The notes beneath the pieces are model-generated. The model did no database searches. It had not been told where the DNA came from and saw only the letters and a program-made list of their open reading frames with translations. A stretch of 29,951 nt of DNA from Byssothecium circinans (lineage: Eukaryota > Ascomycota > Dothideomycetes > Pleosporales > Massarinaceae): the NCBI GenBank assembly GCA_010015675.1, contig ML976978.1:1368629-1398579 (forward strand). Reading direction: 5' to 3'. Made by a program: the position numbers and the translations under genes. The number at the start of each line of letters is the position of its first letter. Position 1 is the stretch's first letter. Below, one piece after another: positions 11,003-21,700 of the stretch.

Positions 11003-12835
11003 ACGTAAAGCACTATTAAAGCGGCTATACTATTAAAGCAGCTACTTTTCCTTAGCAACACTAATACTATACTTGTCACGAAATGCTTTAACTAACAAAC
11101 GCGATACTTATTTAACAAGAAGGTAGGATTAAGCTTGCCCTTTAAGCTTACTATTTAGGCTAATTTACAAGCCTCCAACGCGCTGCTAAAGCTTTTAACA
11201 TTTGTTATTAGAGACTCTTTATACGCTTTAACGAAATCGCCTTTCTACCAACAACAGTACTGAACCGTTTAAAACTGTTCTTAACTAAAGAGGACATGTT
11301 TATCTAATACATCCTTAATCTTAATTCGCGAGGATTTGCGCCTACGTTGGGCAAAGTATTAGATATGGCGAATAAACTACTACGCGAGCGGGGTAGTAAG
11401 AAGGTAGGCGTTAACTAAGCAAAATAGTTTGTAAACCGTTTAGAACTATTACAAATAGCTTAAAACTATATAAAGGACTATTAGAAAGCTCTATAGAAGG
11501 ATCTTAAGGTAGTTAACGCGTAGTTTAAGCTTATATAGGATACTAAAGCAAAGTATAGCGTACATAATAATAATATATATAACTTTAATAAGACTAGCTT
11601 TTAGATAGGTATTATTAGCTTTATAAAAGTAGTTACTAGCTTAGAGAAGCAAGCAAGGCCTACAACAGTTCAGCTAGGCAATAAAAAGTAGGTAACGGAA
11701 ATTAATAGTATATATTTAAACGGTACATTTACCTTACTATTTATTATATACAAAGAACGCGTTTACATCTCTTCGTGGTACTAGGAAGCTAATATACCGC
11801 GCAATTAGAAGCTCTTAGTCTTAGAGAATAGATAAATGAATAATAAGCTTAGTCTTGCGTAGTTAAAGCACTTTAATGCGCATATAAAGATGAGAACTAT
11901 TAGCGTCTATTAGTTGCTAATTTTAGATAGCTACAAAAGCTACCTAAATTAAAATTTTAAGGATTATTATTAAGATAATAAGATTTTTATACTTTATATA
12001 CTAGCGTATTTATTACACATCCTCTAGCTGCTTAATGTAGTGTGTTTCTTACCACTAAAGCGCAAGTACTTTAAGATTATTTAAGGCTTAGCGTAAAAGC
12101 GCATTTTTTACATTAATAAAGAAGCGTTCCTACTAGCCTTTAAAAACGCGTTTTTAAGCGTATTTATAGTTTAGAACTGTTAAAAGGCCTTTAAGGCAAT
12201 AAAGCTAGTCCCTTTAAACGCGTAGGTGGTACTTAATTACCTTAATGTACGTATACGTACTTTATTAGGACTCCTACTACTAGAGACGCTATAGCTATTA
12301 AGGACTCTAAGTAATATACGTGAATTTAGCTTATAGTTAAAGTTTATACATAATTTTATTACTTAGTTACTATGAACAGCGCAGGATAGGCTTTCACAGC
12401 TTATTAAAGGCACTAAGTTAGTGCTGCATAATATAGCGCTTATAAAGGCGCGTATTAAAAAGCTTAAACAGCAACTTGTAGTAGTAACTAAGTAAAAAAC
12501 ACGTAAGTGCAAGTATCTTTAAAAGGGTAGCACTATAAAGTATAGTACTACAGCAGGCTAGAATAGTTTTAAACTATTAAGAATAGTTTAAAACTATAAA
12601 AGGGCAAGGGTAGAAAGTAAGTATAAGATGCGACAACTAGGTATTCGCTACTGCGGCAACTGCGGAAAGGCTAGGTATAACGCAAGAACATGTTAAGTAG
12701 ATAAAGAGAGTTCTTTTAAGTTAAAGGCTAGTACTTAGTTTATTATATTAAGTAGTAATGCAGACAATAATAATAATAAAGTTAAATAAATTAGTATTAC
12801 TAAGGAAAAGTAGCTGCTTTAATAGTGCTTTACGT
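11003..12835 (+). mobile_element. Fot1/pogo-family DNA transposon, copy 2, AAAG-type ends
   Basis: The 1833-bp element has TA at 11001-11002 and 12836-12837. The left end has two 17-bp units (CACTATTAAAGCGGCTA and TACTATTAAAGCAGCTA). The right end has only one before GTGCTTTACGT, which explains the 17-bp length difference from copy 1. It is collinear with copy 1 at offset 8706 and oriented the same way. Confidence 0.93.
11083..12789 (+). pseudogene. Fot1/pogo DDE transposase, RIP-inactivated, copy 2
   Basis: This has the same 568-codon layout as 2377-4083, with ATG at 11083 and TAA at 12787. The triad codons are AAT (11587), GAT (11926) and AAT (12034), so the first and third Asp are lost to the same RIP changes as in copy 1. 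The C-terminal knuckle (12652-12693) is better kept: both leading Cys survive (YCGNCGKA), the His reads Tyr and the last Cys survives. Reading frame length is unchanged, so decay was by transitions rather than indels. Several positions differ from copy 1, so RIP hit the two copies partly independently. Confidence 0.92.
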
Positions 12836-12837
12836 TA

Positions 12838-13250
12838 TAGATACTAATTACCTTAATCTTAGCTATATATATTATCTAAAAGTAGTTATTTAGTAGAAGG
12901 GATAGGAATAGTATTAGAAAAATTCTTATAAACTATAGTAAGATTAGTAACATAGAATATTAAAAGAAGCTTAAGGATATATTTAAGATATATTAGTAAG
13001 AGTAGCTAAGAGAAATAAAGTCTTTTTTCTATAGTTTAGAGATATAGGTATTAGTATAGCTTAATAAGACTAAGCTATTAGTAGATAGAGAGGTATATAG
13101 TAAAGTAATATATTTAGCTTAGTATTAAGTAATACTTAGAGTATAGTTTTAGGTATAACTTTACGTAGCTTAGCTCTTAGCACTAGATTATATATAGTTA
13201 TAGTAGTAGTAAGTATTAGTAATAGTTATTATTAAGTAGTAAAGAACTAC
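12838..13250 (+). other. Unassigned decayed stretch, possibly coding once
   Basis: The plus frame from about 12960 to 13240 is long and broken only by TAA/TAG (for example DILARVAKRNKVFF, then FRDIGISIAQQDQAIS if stops are read as Gln). I do not recognise the family. It lies between a Fot1 copy and a MITE and is probably part of an older retroelement. Confidence 0.35.
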
Positions 13251-13252
13251 TA

Positions 13253-14179
13253 ACGTAAAGCACCACCGAACCGCCCACACCACCGAACCGCNNNNNNNNN
13301 NNNNNNNNNNNNNNNNNNNNNNNNNNNNNNNNNNNNNNNNNNNNNNNNNNNNNNNNNNNNNNNNNNNNNNNNNNNNNNNNNNNNNNNNNNNNNNNNNNNN
13401 NNNNNNNNNNNNNNNNNNNNNNNNNNNNNNNNNNNNNNNNNNNNNNNNNNNNNNNNNNNNNNNNNNNNNNNNNNNNNNNNNNNNNNNNNNNNNNNNNNNN
13501 NNNNNNNNNNNNNNNNNNNNNNNNNNNNNNNNNNNNNNNNNNNNNNNNNNNNNNNNNNNNNNNNNNNNNNNNNNNNNNNNNNNNNNNNNNNNNNNNNNNN
13601 NNNNNNNNNNNNNNNNNNNNNNNNNNNNNNNNNNNNNNNNNNNNNNNNNNNNNNNNNNNNNNNNNNNNNNNNNNNNNNNNNNNNNNNNNNNNNNNNNNNN
13701 NNNNNNNNNNNNNNNNNNNNNNNNNNNNNNNNNNNNNNNNNNNNNNNNNNNNNNNNNNNNNNNNNNNNNNNNNNNNNNNNNNNNNNNNNNNNNNNNNNNN
13801 NNNNNNNNNNNNNNNNNNNNNNNNNNNNNNNNNNNNNNNNNNNNNNNNNNNNNNNNNNNNNNNNNNNNNNNNNNNNNNNNNNNNNNNNNNNNNNNNNNNN
13901 NNNNNNNNNNNNNNNNNNNNNNNNNNNNNNNNNNNNNNNNNNNNNNNNNNNNNNNNNNNNNNNNNNNNNNNNNNNNNNNNNNNNNNNNNNNNNNNNNNNN
14001 NNNNNNNNNNNNNNNNNNNNNNNNNNNNNNNNNNNNNNNNNNNNNNNNNNNNNNNNNNNNNNNNNNNNNNNNNNNNNNNNNNNNNNNNNNNNNNNNNNNN
14101 NNNNNNNNNNNNNNNNNNNNNNNNNNNNNNNNNNNNNNNNNAATGCCAAGCTTTTGAGCGGTTCGGTGGTGCTTTACGT
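13253..14179. mobile_element. Pogo/Fot1-type MITE, AAAG-type ends, interior mostly unsequenced
   Basis: TA lies at 13251-13252 and 14180-14181. The left end is ACGTAAAGCACCACCGAACC, with a second unit beginning CACCACCGAACCGC just before the gap. The right end is GCCAAGCTTTTGAGCGG followed by TTCGGTGGTGCTTTACGT. The ends match the element starting at 29840 far better than the one at 892 and are hardly RIP-altered. Gap length may be estimated, so total size is uncertain. Confidence 0.85.
13292..14141. other. Assembly gap of 850 N
   Basis: The run of N starts within the left terminal repeat of the MITE and ends 4 bases before the inner CCAAGC motif of its right terminal repeat. Any ORF reported across it is an artefact. 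Confidence 1.
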
Positions 14180-14280
14180 TATAACTAGACTAATACTAGA
14201 TAAAATACTATCTTTTTATTTATTAAAATACCTACCTCTAAGTAATACTTAACTATAATATTAATATAATATCTATACTA

Positions 14281-16129
14281 ACGTATTCCCCTATCAAGCG
14301 CGCTACCCTATTAAGCGCGCTAGTTTTCCTTAGTAATACTAACTTACTTAACTTCATCATTATTATTATCCCTATTACTATCTAAAAAAATATACTAAGT
14401 ACTAGCCTCTAACTTAGAAGAACTTTTTTATCTACTTAATATATTCTTGCATTATACCTAGCCTTCCCGTAGTTGCCGTAGTAGCGAATAACTAGTTATT
14501 ACATCTTAGGCTTACTCTTTACCTTTACCTTTTTATAGTGCTAAACTAATTTTAATAGTTTAAAACTATTCTAGTCTACTGCAGAACTATACTCTATAAT
14601 ACTACCTTTTTAAAAATACTTATATTTACGTGTTTTACGCTTAGTTACTACTACAAGTTAATTTTTAAGCTCTTTAATGCGCGCCTTTATTAGCGCGCTA
14701 CTATGTAGCACTAACTTAGTGCCTTTAATAAGCTATAAAAGCCTACTCTAAGCTATTTATAGTAATTAAGTAATAGAATTATATACTAGCTTTAACTATA
14801 AGCTAAATTTACGTATATTACTTAGTGTTTTTAATTACTATAGCGTCTCTAGTAGTAAGGGTCCTAGTAGGGTACGTATACGTATATTAAAGTAATTAAG
14901 TACTACCTACGCATTTAAAGGGACTAGCCTTAACGCCTTAAAAGCTTTTTAATAGTTTTAAACTATAAACACGGCTTTAAACGCGTCTTTAAAGGCTAGT
15001 AGAAACGCTTCCTTATTAACGTAAAAAACGCGTTAGCGTGCTAAGTTTTAAATAATCTTAAAGTACTTATGCTTAAGTGACGAGAATAACACTACATTAA
15101 GCGGCTAAAGGATGTGTAAGGAGTGCGCTAGCATATAAAGCGTAAGGATCTTATTATCTTAATAATAATTCTTAAAATCTTAATTTAGGTGGCTTTCATA
15201 GCTATCTAAAATTAGCAACTAATAGACGCCTATTACTGTGTCCTTTATATGCGTATTAAAGTGCTTTAACTACGTAAGGCTAAGCTTATTAGTCGTCTAT
15301 CTATTCTCTAAGATAAAGAGCTTTTAATTACGTAGTATATTAGCTTTTTAATACTATAAAAAGATATAGATGCGTCCTTTATAGATAATAAACGGTAAGG
15401 TAAATTTACTATTTAAATGTATACTTTAGATGTCCGTTACTTACTCTTTATTACCTAGCTAAATAATAGTAGGCTTTACTCGCTTCTTTAAGCTAGTAAC
15501 TACTTTTATAGAACTAATAATACCTATCTAAAAGCTAGTCTTATTAAAGTTGTAGATATCATTATTATATACATTATACTTAATTTTAGTGTCCTTTATA
15601 AGCTTAAACTACGCACTAATTACTTTAAGATCTTTTTATAGTATTCTTTAATAGTTTTTTAAATAGTTCTAGGCTATCTTTAATAGTTCTAAATAGTTTA
15701 TAAACTATTTTATTAAGTAATTACTAACCTTCTCTCTACTTCGCTTACGCAGTAGTTTATTTGCCATATCTGACACTTCGCCTAACGTAAGCGCGAATTC
15801 TCGCGAATTAAGGTTAAGGATGTATTAGACGATTGTCTCCTCTTTAGTTAAAAATAGTTTTAAATAGTTTAGAACTATTAGTAGTTGAAAAGTAATTCTA
15901 TTAACGCATTAAGAAAAGGTCTAATAGCAAACGTTAAAAGCCTTAGCAGCACGTTAGAGGCTTTAAAATTAGCCTGAATAGTAAGCTTAAAGGGCAAGCT
16001 TGATTCTCTCTTCTTGTTAAACAAGTATCGCATTATTTAGTTAAGGCATTTTGTAATAAGTATGGTGTTAGTATTGCCAAGGAAAACTAGCGCGCTTAAT
16101 AGGGTAGCGCGCTTGATAGGGGAATACGT
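14281..16129 (-). mobile_element. Fot1/pogo-family DNA transposon, copy 3, TTCC-type ends
   Basis: The 1849-bp element has TA at 14279-14280 and 16130-16131. Its ends are ACGTATTCCCCTATCAAGCG, with a second 17-bp unit (CCCTATTAAGCGCGCTA) and GTTTTCCTTAG, inverted at the other side. The interior is homologous to copies 1 and 2 in reverse orientation, but the outer 40 bp are of the other class, shared with the MITE at 5186. Confidence 0.92.
14344..16049 (-). pseudogene. Fot1/pogo DDE transposase, RIP-inactivated, copy 3
   Basis: On the minus strand ATG lies at 16047-16049 and the TAA equivalent to copy 1 at 14344-14346. The span is 1706 bases, one short of a multiple of three, so copy 3 also has a single-base indel not present in copies 1 and 2. 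The LTK-type second DNA-binding domain starts near 15851. The C-terminal knuckle near 14460-14505 reads RYYGNYGKARYN, so Cys and His are altered. Stops are TAA/TAG. It belongs to the same family as copies 1 and 2 despite the different terminal repeats. Confidence 0.9.
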
Positions 16130-16131
16130 TA

Positions 16132-16400
16132 TAATAATATATATAGTTATTATTTTTATTACTTTAAAGTACTATAGGTAGTTTAAGTATAGGCTTATTA
16201 GTTACCTTTAGATTAAAGTATTCTTATAAGTTAGTAGTAATAGCTTTACCTTTAAATATAGTAAACTAAGTATCCTAGGTCTTTAGACTAGTAAGAATAG
16301 TATTAGAAGCTATAGTAGTAGCTATAGTAGTTATATATAAAGGTATTATTATTATAAGCTACTTAATTAAGAGTAATACTTAAGTAGGTAGTAGAATAGC
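16132..16400 (-). pseudogene. Copia-type gag remnant, second family
   Basis: The stretch about 16165-16290 aligns by eye with the minus-strand copia Gag start at 8800-8950: shared GTAGTTTAAG, then TAGATTAA, then GCTTTACCTTTAAATATAGT-like blocks at similar spacing. It is clearly diverged, so a different copy or subfamily. It is cut on the left by Fot1 copy 3, inserted at TA 16130. No other gag or pol part is evident nearby. Confidence 0.45.
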
Positions 16401-17068
16401 ACTTAATAAGGAGTTAATAGATTAGTATAGATAAAAGTAGTTTAGCTACTTATTTATATATAATAATAAAATAGATAAAGTTAGGCTAGGCTTATAACTA
16501 TTAGATAGTAGAGGCCTAAGAGTAAGTAATAAGAAAGTAATATATTATATCTTAAGCTAAGGTACTTAAGAGAAGTAGCTATGTATATAGGAGCTAACGC
16601 TAGACCTAGAATAATACTAAACTATCTAGAATAGTTAAGTACTATTTAGTCTAATATTACTACTACTAAAGGAGCTAGTCTTTATATTACCTTAATGCTA
16701 CTATTACTAATAGAGTTAAAGCTAATTACTATTAATAGTTAGTATAAAGAGTTCTAAAGTATTATCTTCTATATTCCTATCTATATAAGAAAGGTAAAAG
16801 TTCTAATAAATTTCTTTATAGTTAAGTTTCTCTTAATACCTATAATCCTTAGTAACTCTTTTCTAGCTAATAATAGAGCTTAATTTAAGTATAGTATAGA
16901 TAGATATACCTACTATATAATCTTTAATAAGGATAAAAAGGTCTATATATAGTTTATAGCTACTAAAGTAGACCCTATAAATATTAAAGGATACTTTATT
17001 AATAGAAGGTTAGAAAACTAAAAGAGGGTAGAATAACTAGAATTACTACTCCTCTTCTTAACTACTAA
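16400..17068 (+). other. Older retroelement sequence split by the chromovirus
   Basis: The left part repeats a motif also found at 10050-10110 (DKVRLGLxLLDS). From about 16690 to 17060 a plus frame with few stops runs up to the chromovirus insertion point (for example YSIDRYTYYIIFNKDKKVYI). It may be the region upstream of the gypsy RT that resumes at 24468, because the two are joined across a 5-bp target duplication, but I cannot name a domain with confidence. Confidence 0.4.
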
Positions 17069-17518
17069 TGTTATACTCGCCAAGCCTAATCCGTGTTAGG
17101 GGAGGTCAATTAGTGTAAGGTGTATACGTTAGGTAGTGTGCTTTAGTAGTTTAAGAGGTAAACGTGCGAAAGTAACTAATTCTATAACTAACTATAGAAT
17201 AACTAAGTATTAATCTAGGTAAGAGATGAACTATAGAGAGTTAACTATAAAGAATTAGAATTAGAAAGATAAAAGAAATCTGTCTAGTCTTTATACCACT
17301 TATTCTGTTCCTTTACTAAGTCCTTAATCCTGCTTAGAGCCTCTGCTCCTTCTACTCCTAGGACTTCATCCTAATCCTAGGATCCATGGGATCTCTTAGT
17401 CTTAGCGGGATCATAATCACGTAACTAGCGCCTTAACCTTATCCTGCGCCCTACTATTTAATACTCTCCCTAAGCGTATCATTCTTCCGTGGCTGCGCTT
17501 ATATATTGTCTTATAATA
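17069..17518 (-). repeat. Chromovirus 3' LTR
   Basis: On the minus strand it runs from TATTATAAGA (TG altered to TA) to GAGTATAACA. It matches 24018-24467 throughout, with mostly C/T and G/A differences; the RIP-type state (T or A) is more often here than in the 5' LTR. Confidence 0.93.
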
Positions 17519-17532
17519 TTATCCCCCTCTTT
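17519..17532 (-). promoter_or_regulatory. Polypurine tract next to the 3' LTR
   Basis: On the minus strand AAAGAGGGGGATAA directly abuts the LTR start. This is the expected place for the plus-strand DNA primer of an LTR retrotransposon and confirms orientation. Confidence 0.8.
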
Positions 17533-17669
17533 AAGGTTATTGTCTTGATATCTTAGGAGGTGTGTCAGCTATGCCGCTTCTTCTTATAGCTAGTATATAA
17601 GTTGTGCGTATCCCTAGTTGCTCGTAGTGTTATAGCCTCCTTTAAGGTTTTACTAACCTTTCCCTAACC

Positions 17670-18275
17670 ATGCCTAAGGTTCTATCTAAGTTATTAACTG
17701 CACGCCGTCATAATTACGCTAACTAAATTTATTCTTAAGGGCTAGAGATGGCACTAAGTTACAATCATTGTTAAAAGCGCAAGCTTCATTGTTTTATAGA
17801 TGCAGCTATAGGTTAGTGCGCCACCTATATTTAGGTTTATGCTAAGTGTAGTCTGTTTATTCCTAAAGAGGAGTAAGAGAAAGTATAAATAAAGAAAAAG
17901 GAGAAGTAAATTACGCTTCTTTACTCTAAGGTAGAGGCTACGCAGCTTTAGGCTAAGTCTACCTAACTCCGCGTGGAGCTAGCTAAGTTAAAAGCCCGTA
18001 AGCGCTCTTTTATAAACTAGGATTACTATATCCTAGCTATAATAGATGCTACTTAAGAGGTAGAGATTTTAAAGAGTATAGAGTCCACTACTTTATCTAA
18101 ACCGCCGCTATTTAAACCGCTGTTAACTAACCTAGGCTAGTTGCAGGCTAATCCTTCTTTAATTTCTTTTAATCCTTCTTTATCCTTTAACTTTTCTACT
18201 TTCCTAGCAAATATGGGGTCACTACCTCTAGATGCCACTAGTAGTAGTCCTTTACTAGTTTCCTATAGTCTATAA
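17670..18275 (+). pseudogene. Antisense Zn2Cys6-like ORF within the chromovirus, decayed
   Basis: On the strand opposite to gag-pol a frame opens at ATG 17670 (context CTAACCATGCC, reading MPKVLSKLLTARRHNY) and continues about 200 codons with only TAA/TAG interruptions. Cys positions are at 17760 (TAC), 17769 (TGT), 17790 (TGT), 17817 (TGC), 17826 (TAT) and 17847 (TGT), giving CX2CX6CX8CX2CX6C. This is the fungal Zn(II)2Cys6 cluster spacing, with the first and fifth Cys RIP-altered to Tyr and a basic KRKLH loop between the second and third. A Lys/Glu/Ala-rich, probably coiled, tail (about 17865-18010) and a Ser/Pro/Leu-rich end follow. It ends near or within the antisense of the chromodomain; TAA at 18273 is the first plausible stop after the Ser-rich end. 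Role unknown: DNA binding or regulation of the element is an inference. Confidence 0.65.
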
Positions 18276-21200
18276 GATTTCTGTATTAGTTCCTAGGTAT
18301 TCTAGCTATCTAGCTAGTCCTTCTACTTAACTAAGTACTTCTACTAACGCTTAAATTTCCGTAGGTCCTTAATTTCTTTAACCTCATAATCTTTATCTTT
18401 AAGTTTAATTCTTGTCTTGATTTCGGCGTCCGGTGGTGCTGGTTTAAGGAGGGATTTATAAAAGATAGGGTGTATGCGCATATTTTTTTAGAAGTTCTAG
18501 TTTAAACGTTACTAGTCCTTTAGCCTCTAGGATTTAAAAGGGTCCTATTTAGAGGTTATCTAGTTTATTGCATAGCTATTTAGTTTTTAAATTTTTTTGT
18601 AATAAGAAAACTTTATCCCCCTCTTTAAGGGTTAGTCCCTTAAGCCTTTTTTTATTTACTAACCTAGCTATCGTGAGGTTCCTTTAAGCTATTCGTTAGC
18701 TTAATTCGTCATGTAATTCGCGAAGTAGTTGCGCCTTATCGTTAGCTCTAGCTAAAAGACTCTTAACGTCCTTAGGATTTTGATAAGCAATCAGCTTATA
18801 TCTATAGTTCGCGTAATGTGGCGAGTATCCTATCGTCAAGGATCTCATGCTATTATAGGCTAATTGTGCTATTAGTAAGAGTTTAACCTAGTTATCCTAT
18901 AGCTTATTAGCGTACATCCTTAGATACTATTCTAGTGTCTAGTTCGTTCATTCTATCTAACCGTCTATTTATGGGTAAAAGCTAGTTAAAAGCTTCTTAT
19001 TAATTCCTAGCTTCACAAGGAACGTGCTTTAATACTTAGAGGTGAATAGTATTCTATAATTAGTAATAAACTATTCTAGCACACCATATTAACTAATGAG
19101 TGCCTTAGTTACTTTATAGGCTATTTCCTTAGTCATAACTGTTTCTTCCATTAGTATGAATATTGATGCTTTAGTTAATTAGTTAATAATTACTAATATC
19201 AAGTCGCATAGCTATGCTAATCTAGGTTTTAACGATTTTAGGAGCTTTACTATGAAGTCTATTATAACGCTAGTCTATAGGCGTGCGGGAGGTTCAAGCA
19301 ATTAAAGTAATCTATAGGGCTTATGTCTCTTAGGCTTATTCTTAGAATAGGCTAAACAGTCACTTATCGCGTTCTAAACTATTTTTCATACATTAGGGAT
19401 CAAGTATTTGTTTAAGATTTATTGAATTATTTTATTAATCCTAGGGTGTCCATATTCTTTAGACTCGTGCAGCCTTTAGATGAGCATCCGTGCTCTATCT
19501 TCTTAGACTCGTCGGCGTCTATTAGGCTCCTAGGTAAGCTTATTAAGCTTCTTATCCTATAACTATGTAACCTTGGTTACCTTAGCTAATTGTTCAACTA
19601 GAGTTCCTTTAAATAGTTGTAGTTAATTATAGCCTAAACTACTATCTCTATCCTTCCATAGGACCGCGTCGTGCGTAATAGGTCTGTCTGTTTCCTAAAG
19701 GTTAGATCTTTAGCTAAGAGCGTCCGCCGCTCTATTTAGTAATCCTAGGTGATAGTGTACCTTAAAGTTATAATCTACTATTATCTTAGCCTATCTAACC
19801 TATCATTAGTTAAGTTTCTTAGTTATTATAAAACTTATTAGGTTCTAGTAATCTAAATACACCTCTACTTAGTGTCTAGCGCCTACTAGCTAGGCTTACT
19901 ATTATTTAAAGGAGTCTACTATCACTAGTAGTTCCTTATTATAAACGTTGTAGTTAAGTTCTGCTCTTAAGAACTTCTAAGAATAGTAAAATACTAGTCT
20001 TTATTTCCTATCTTTACCTTATTATGAAAGAATCACTCCTAGGGCGTAATCTAATGCATCTGTCTCTACTCGCAGTAGTCTTTCTAGATCGCGCATCTGC
20101 AGCATAGGGGCTAATAGGAATAGTTCTTTTAGCTTTTTAAAAGCCTCCTACTATTATTGTCCCTATTAGAATCCCTTTTCCTTCTTAGTGATTTCCGTGA
20201 GAGGCGCTATAGTCTTTAAGTATCCCTAAATAAACTTCTAGTAGAAGTTAGCAAATCCTAGGAAAGATTATACATCTTTAATTATCTTAGGTTTTAGCTA
20301 TTTTTTTATAGTTTCGACTTTCTTCGGGTCCATAGCAATGCTATCTCATGAAATGATAAATCCTAAGTAATCCATCTCTATAACGTAGAATTCGCATTTT
20401 TCTAGCTATAAGGGTAATTAATACTCTCTAAGCTTCCTAAGTACCTTCTTAACGTATTTAATGTAATCCTTAAGCGTTCCTAAGGTATACACTAGTATAT
20501 TATTTAAGTACGCAGTTACAAAAACGTCTAAGTATTCATAAAGTGCTCTATTAACGAGTGCCTAAAACGTCACAGGCGCGTTCGTTAGTCTAAAGGGTAT
20601 AACTGTATACTCGTATAATCTATACTAAGTTTTGAAGGCAGTTAGCCATTTAAAGCCCTTAGCTATCTATATTTAATAGAATCTATCTTATACATTAAAT
20701 TTTATAATCTACTTAACTCCTTAGAGGCGGTCTATAAGTTCTTAAATTAGAGGAAGAGAGTAATAGTTCTTTCTTATAATGTAGTTTAGCTATCTATAAT
20801 CTATATAAAGTCGCAGCTTTCTATTCTTCTTTAGGATAAAGAGAATTAGTAAAGCTATTAGGCTAGCACTTTCTTATATATATCCTTACTTTAAGTTCTT
20901 TTTAATGTATTCCCGCAGTTCTAACTGCTAGTCTAAAGTAAGCGGGTATATTAGTCCTAGGCGCAGCTTCGCGCTTTCTTCTAGGTAAATCTTATAATCC
21001 TAATCCTAGTAATCTAGTAATATAGTTTCTTCTATTTCCTTAAATAAGTCTTAAAACTCTTTATATTCTAGTAGTATCATTGGTTGGGGTTCATCCTTTA
21101 TAAGCGTAACTCTCTATATCTAGATAACTCCTATTTGCAAAGGGTCCTTCTTATAGATCTTCTTAATCTTATAAGGTGATATCTTGCTAATCTATTTAGT

Positions 21201-21700
21201 CTAACTAGGTAAGCTTTAGATTGCCAGGCTCAATCTTCTATAGCGTATTCTAGCAACCTTGCGCGCTAGTTCTCAGCTAAACATCATGCCTTTCTACTAA
21301 TTAATAGTAGGATTGTGCTTTCTAAGCTAATTATAACTAATTAACATATCTTCTTTACTAAGATCTATGATGTTAAGGGATGTTGTGTCCTTAATTCTAA
21401 GTACGTAGAATAACACTTCTTAGGTTTCTAACCTTAAGAATCTATTGCTGTAGGACATTAGTCTATTATTAGCTAATACTACTTATATTAGACGTTCCTT
21501 ATCTTAATAGGGTATGTTATATTTTTTAACTACTTATAAGGAGATAATTATCTATGCAGCTCTACTATCTACTAGTGCTATAAGTCTGCGTTTATATACG
21601 CGCACTTCTACCTTTAATTAATAAACTAGTAGATCTAGGTGTTATATATTATATAGGGTCGTTATAGAAATGCTCTTACTAGCGTGACCCTATCCCTAGT
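18270..21700 (-). pseudogene. Chromovirus pol: protease, RT, RNase H, integrase, chromodomain
   Basis: Read on the minus strand. The protease motif ALVDSxAA lies at about 21550-21580. RT begins near 20860 (KLRLYIDYR, then a SLPLIxELIDRL segment). TVMPFRLTNAP lies near 20590. The catalytic box reads YLNNILVY, with the two Asp codons (20499-20504) altered to AAT AAT. The integrase H2C2 zinc-binding motif has His at 19467 and 19446, Cys at 19356 and an altered Cys (TAT) at 19347. The integrase core follows near 19280 (VIIDFIVKL). The chromodomain lies at about 18270-18400 (DYEVKEIKDL, then KYLVK). Stops are TAA/TAG. The polyprotein would have copied and integrated the element; this copy cannot. 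Domain identity is strong; start and end are approximate. Confidence 0.88.

Noticed and set aside
13250..14149. 299-codon minus-strand ORF
   Set aside because: It consists almost only of N bases in the assembly gap.
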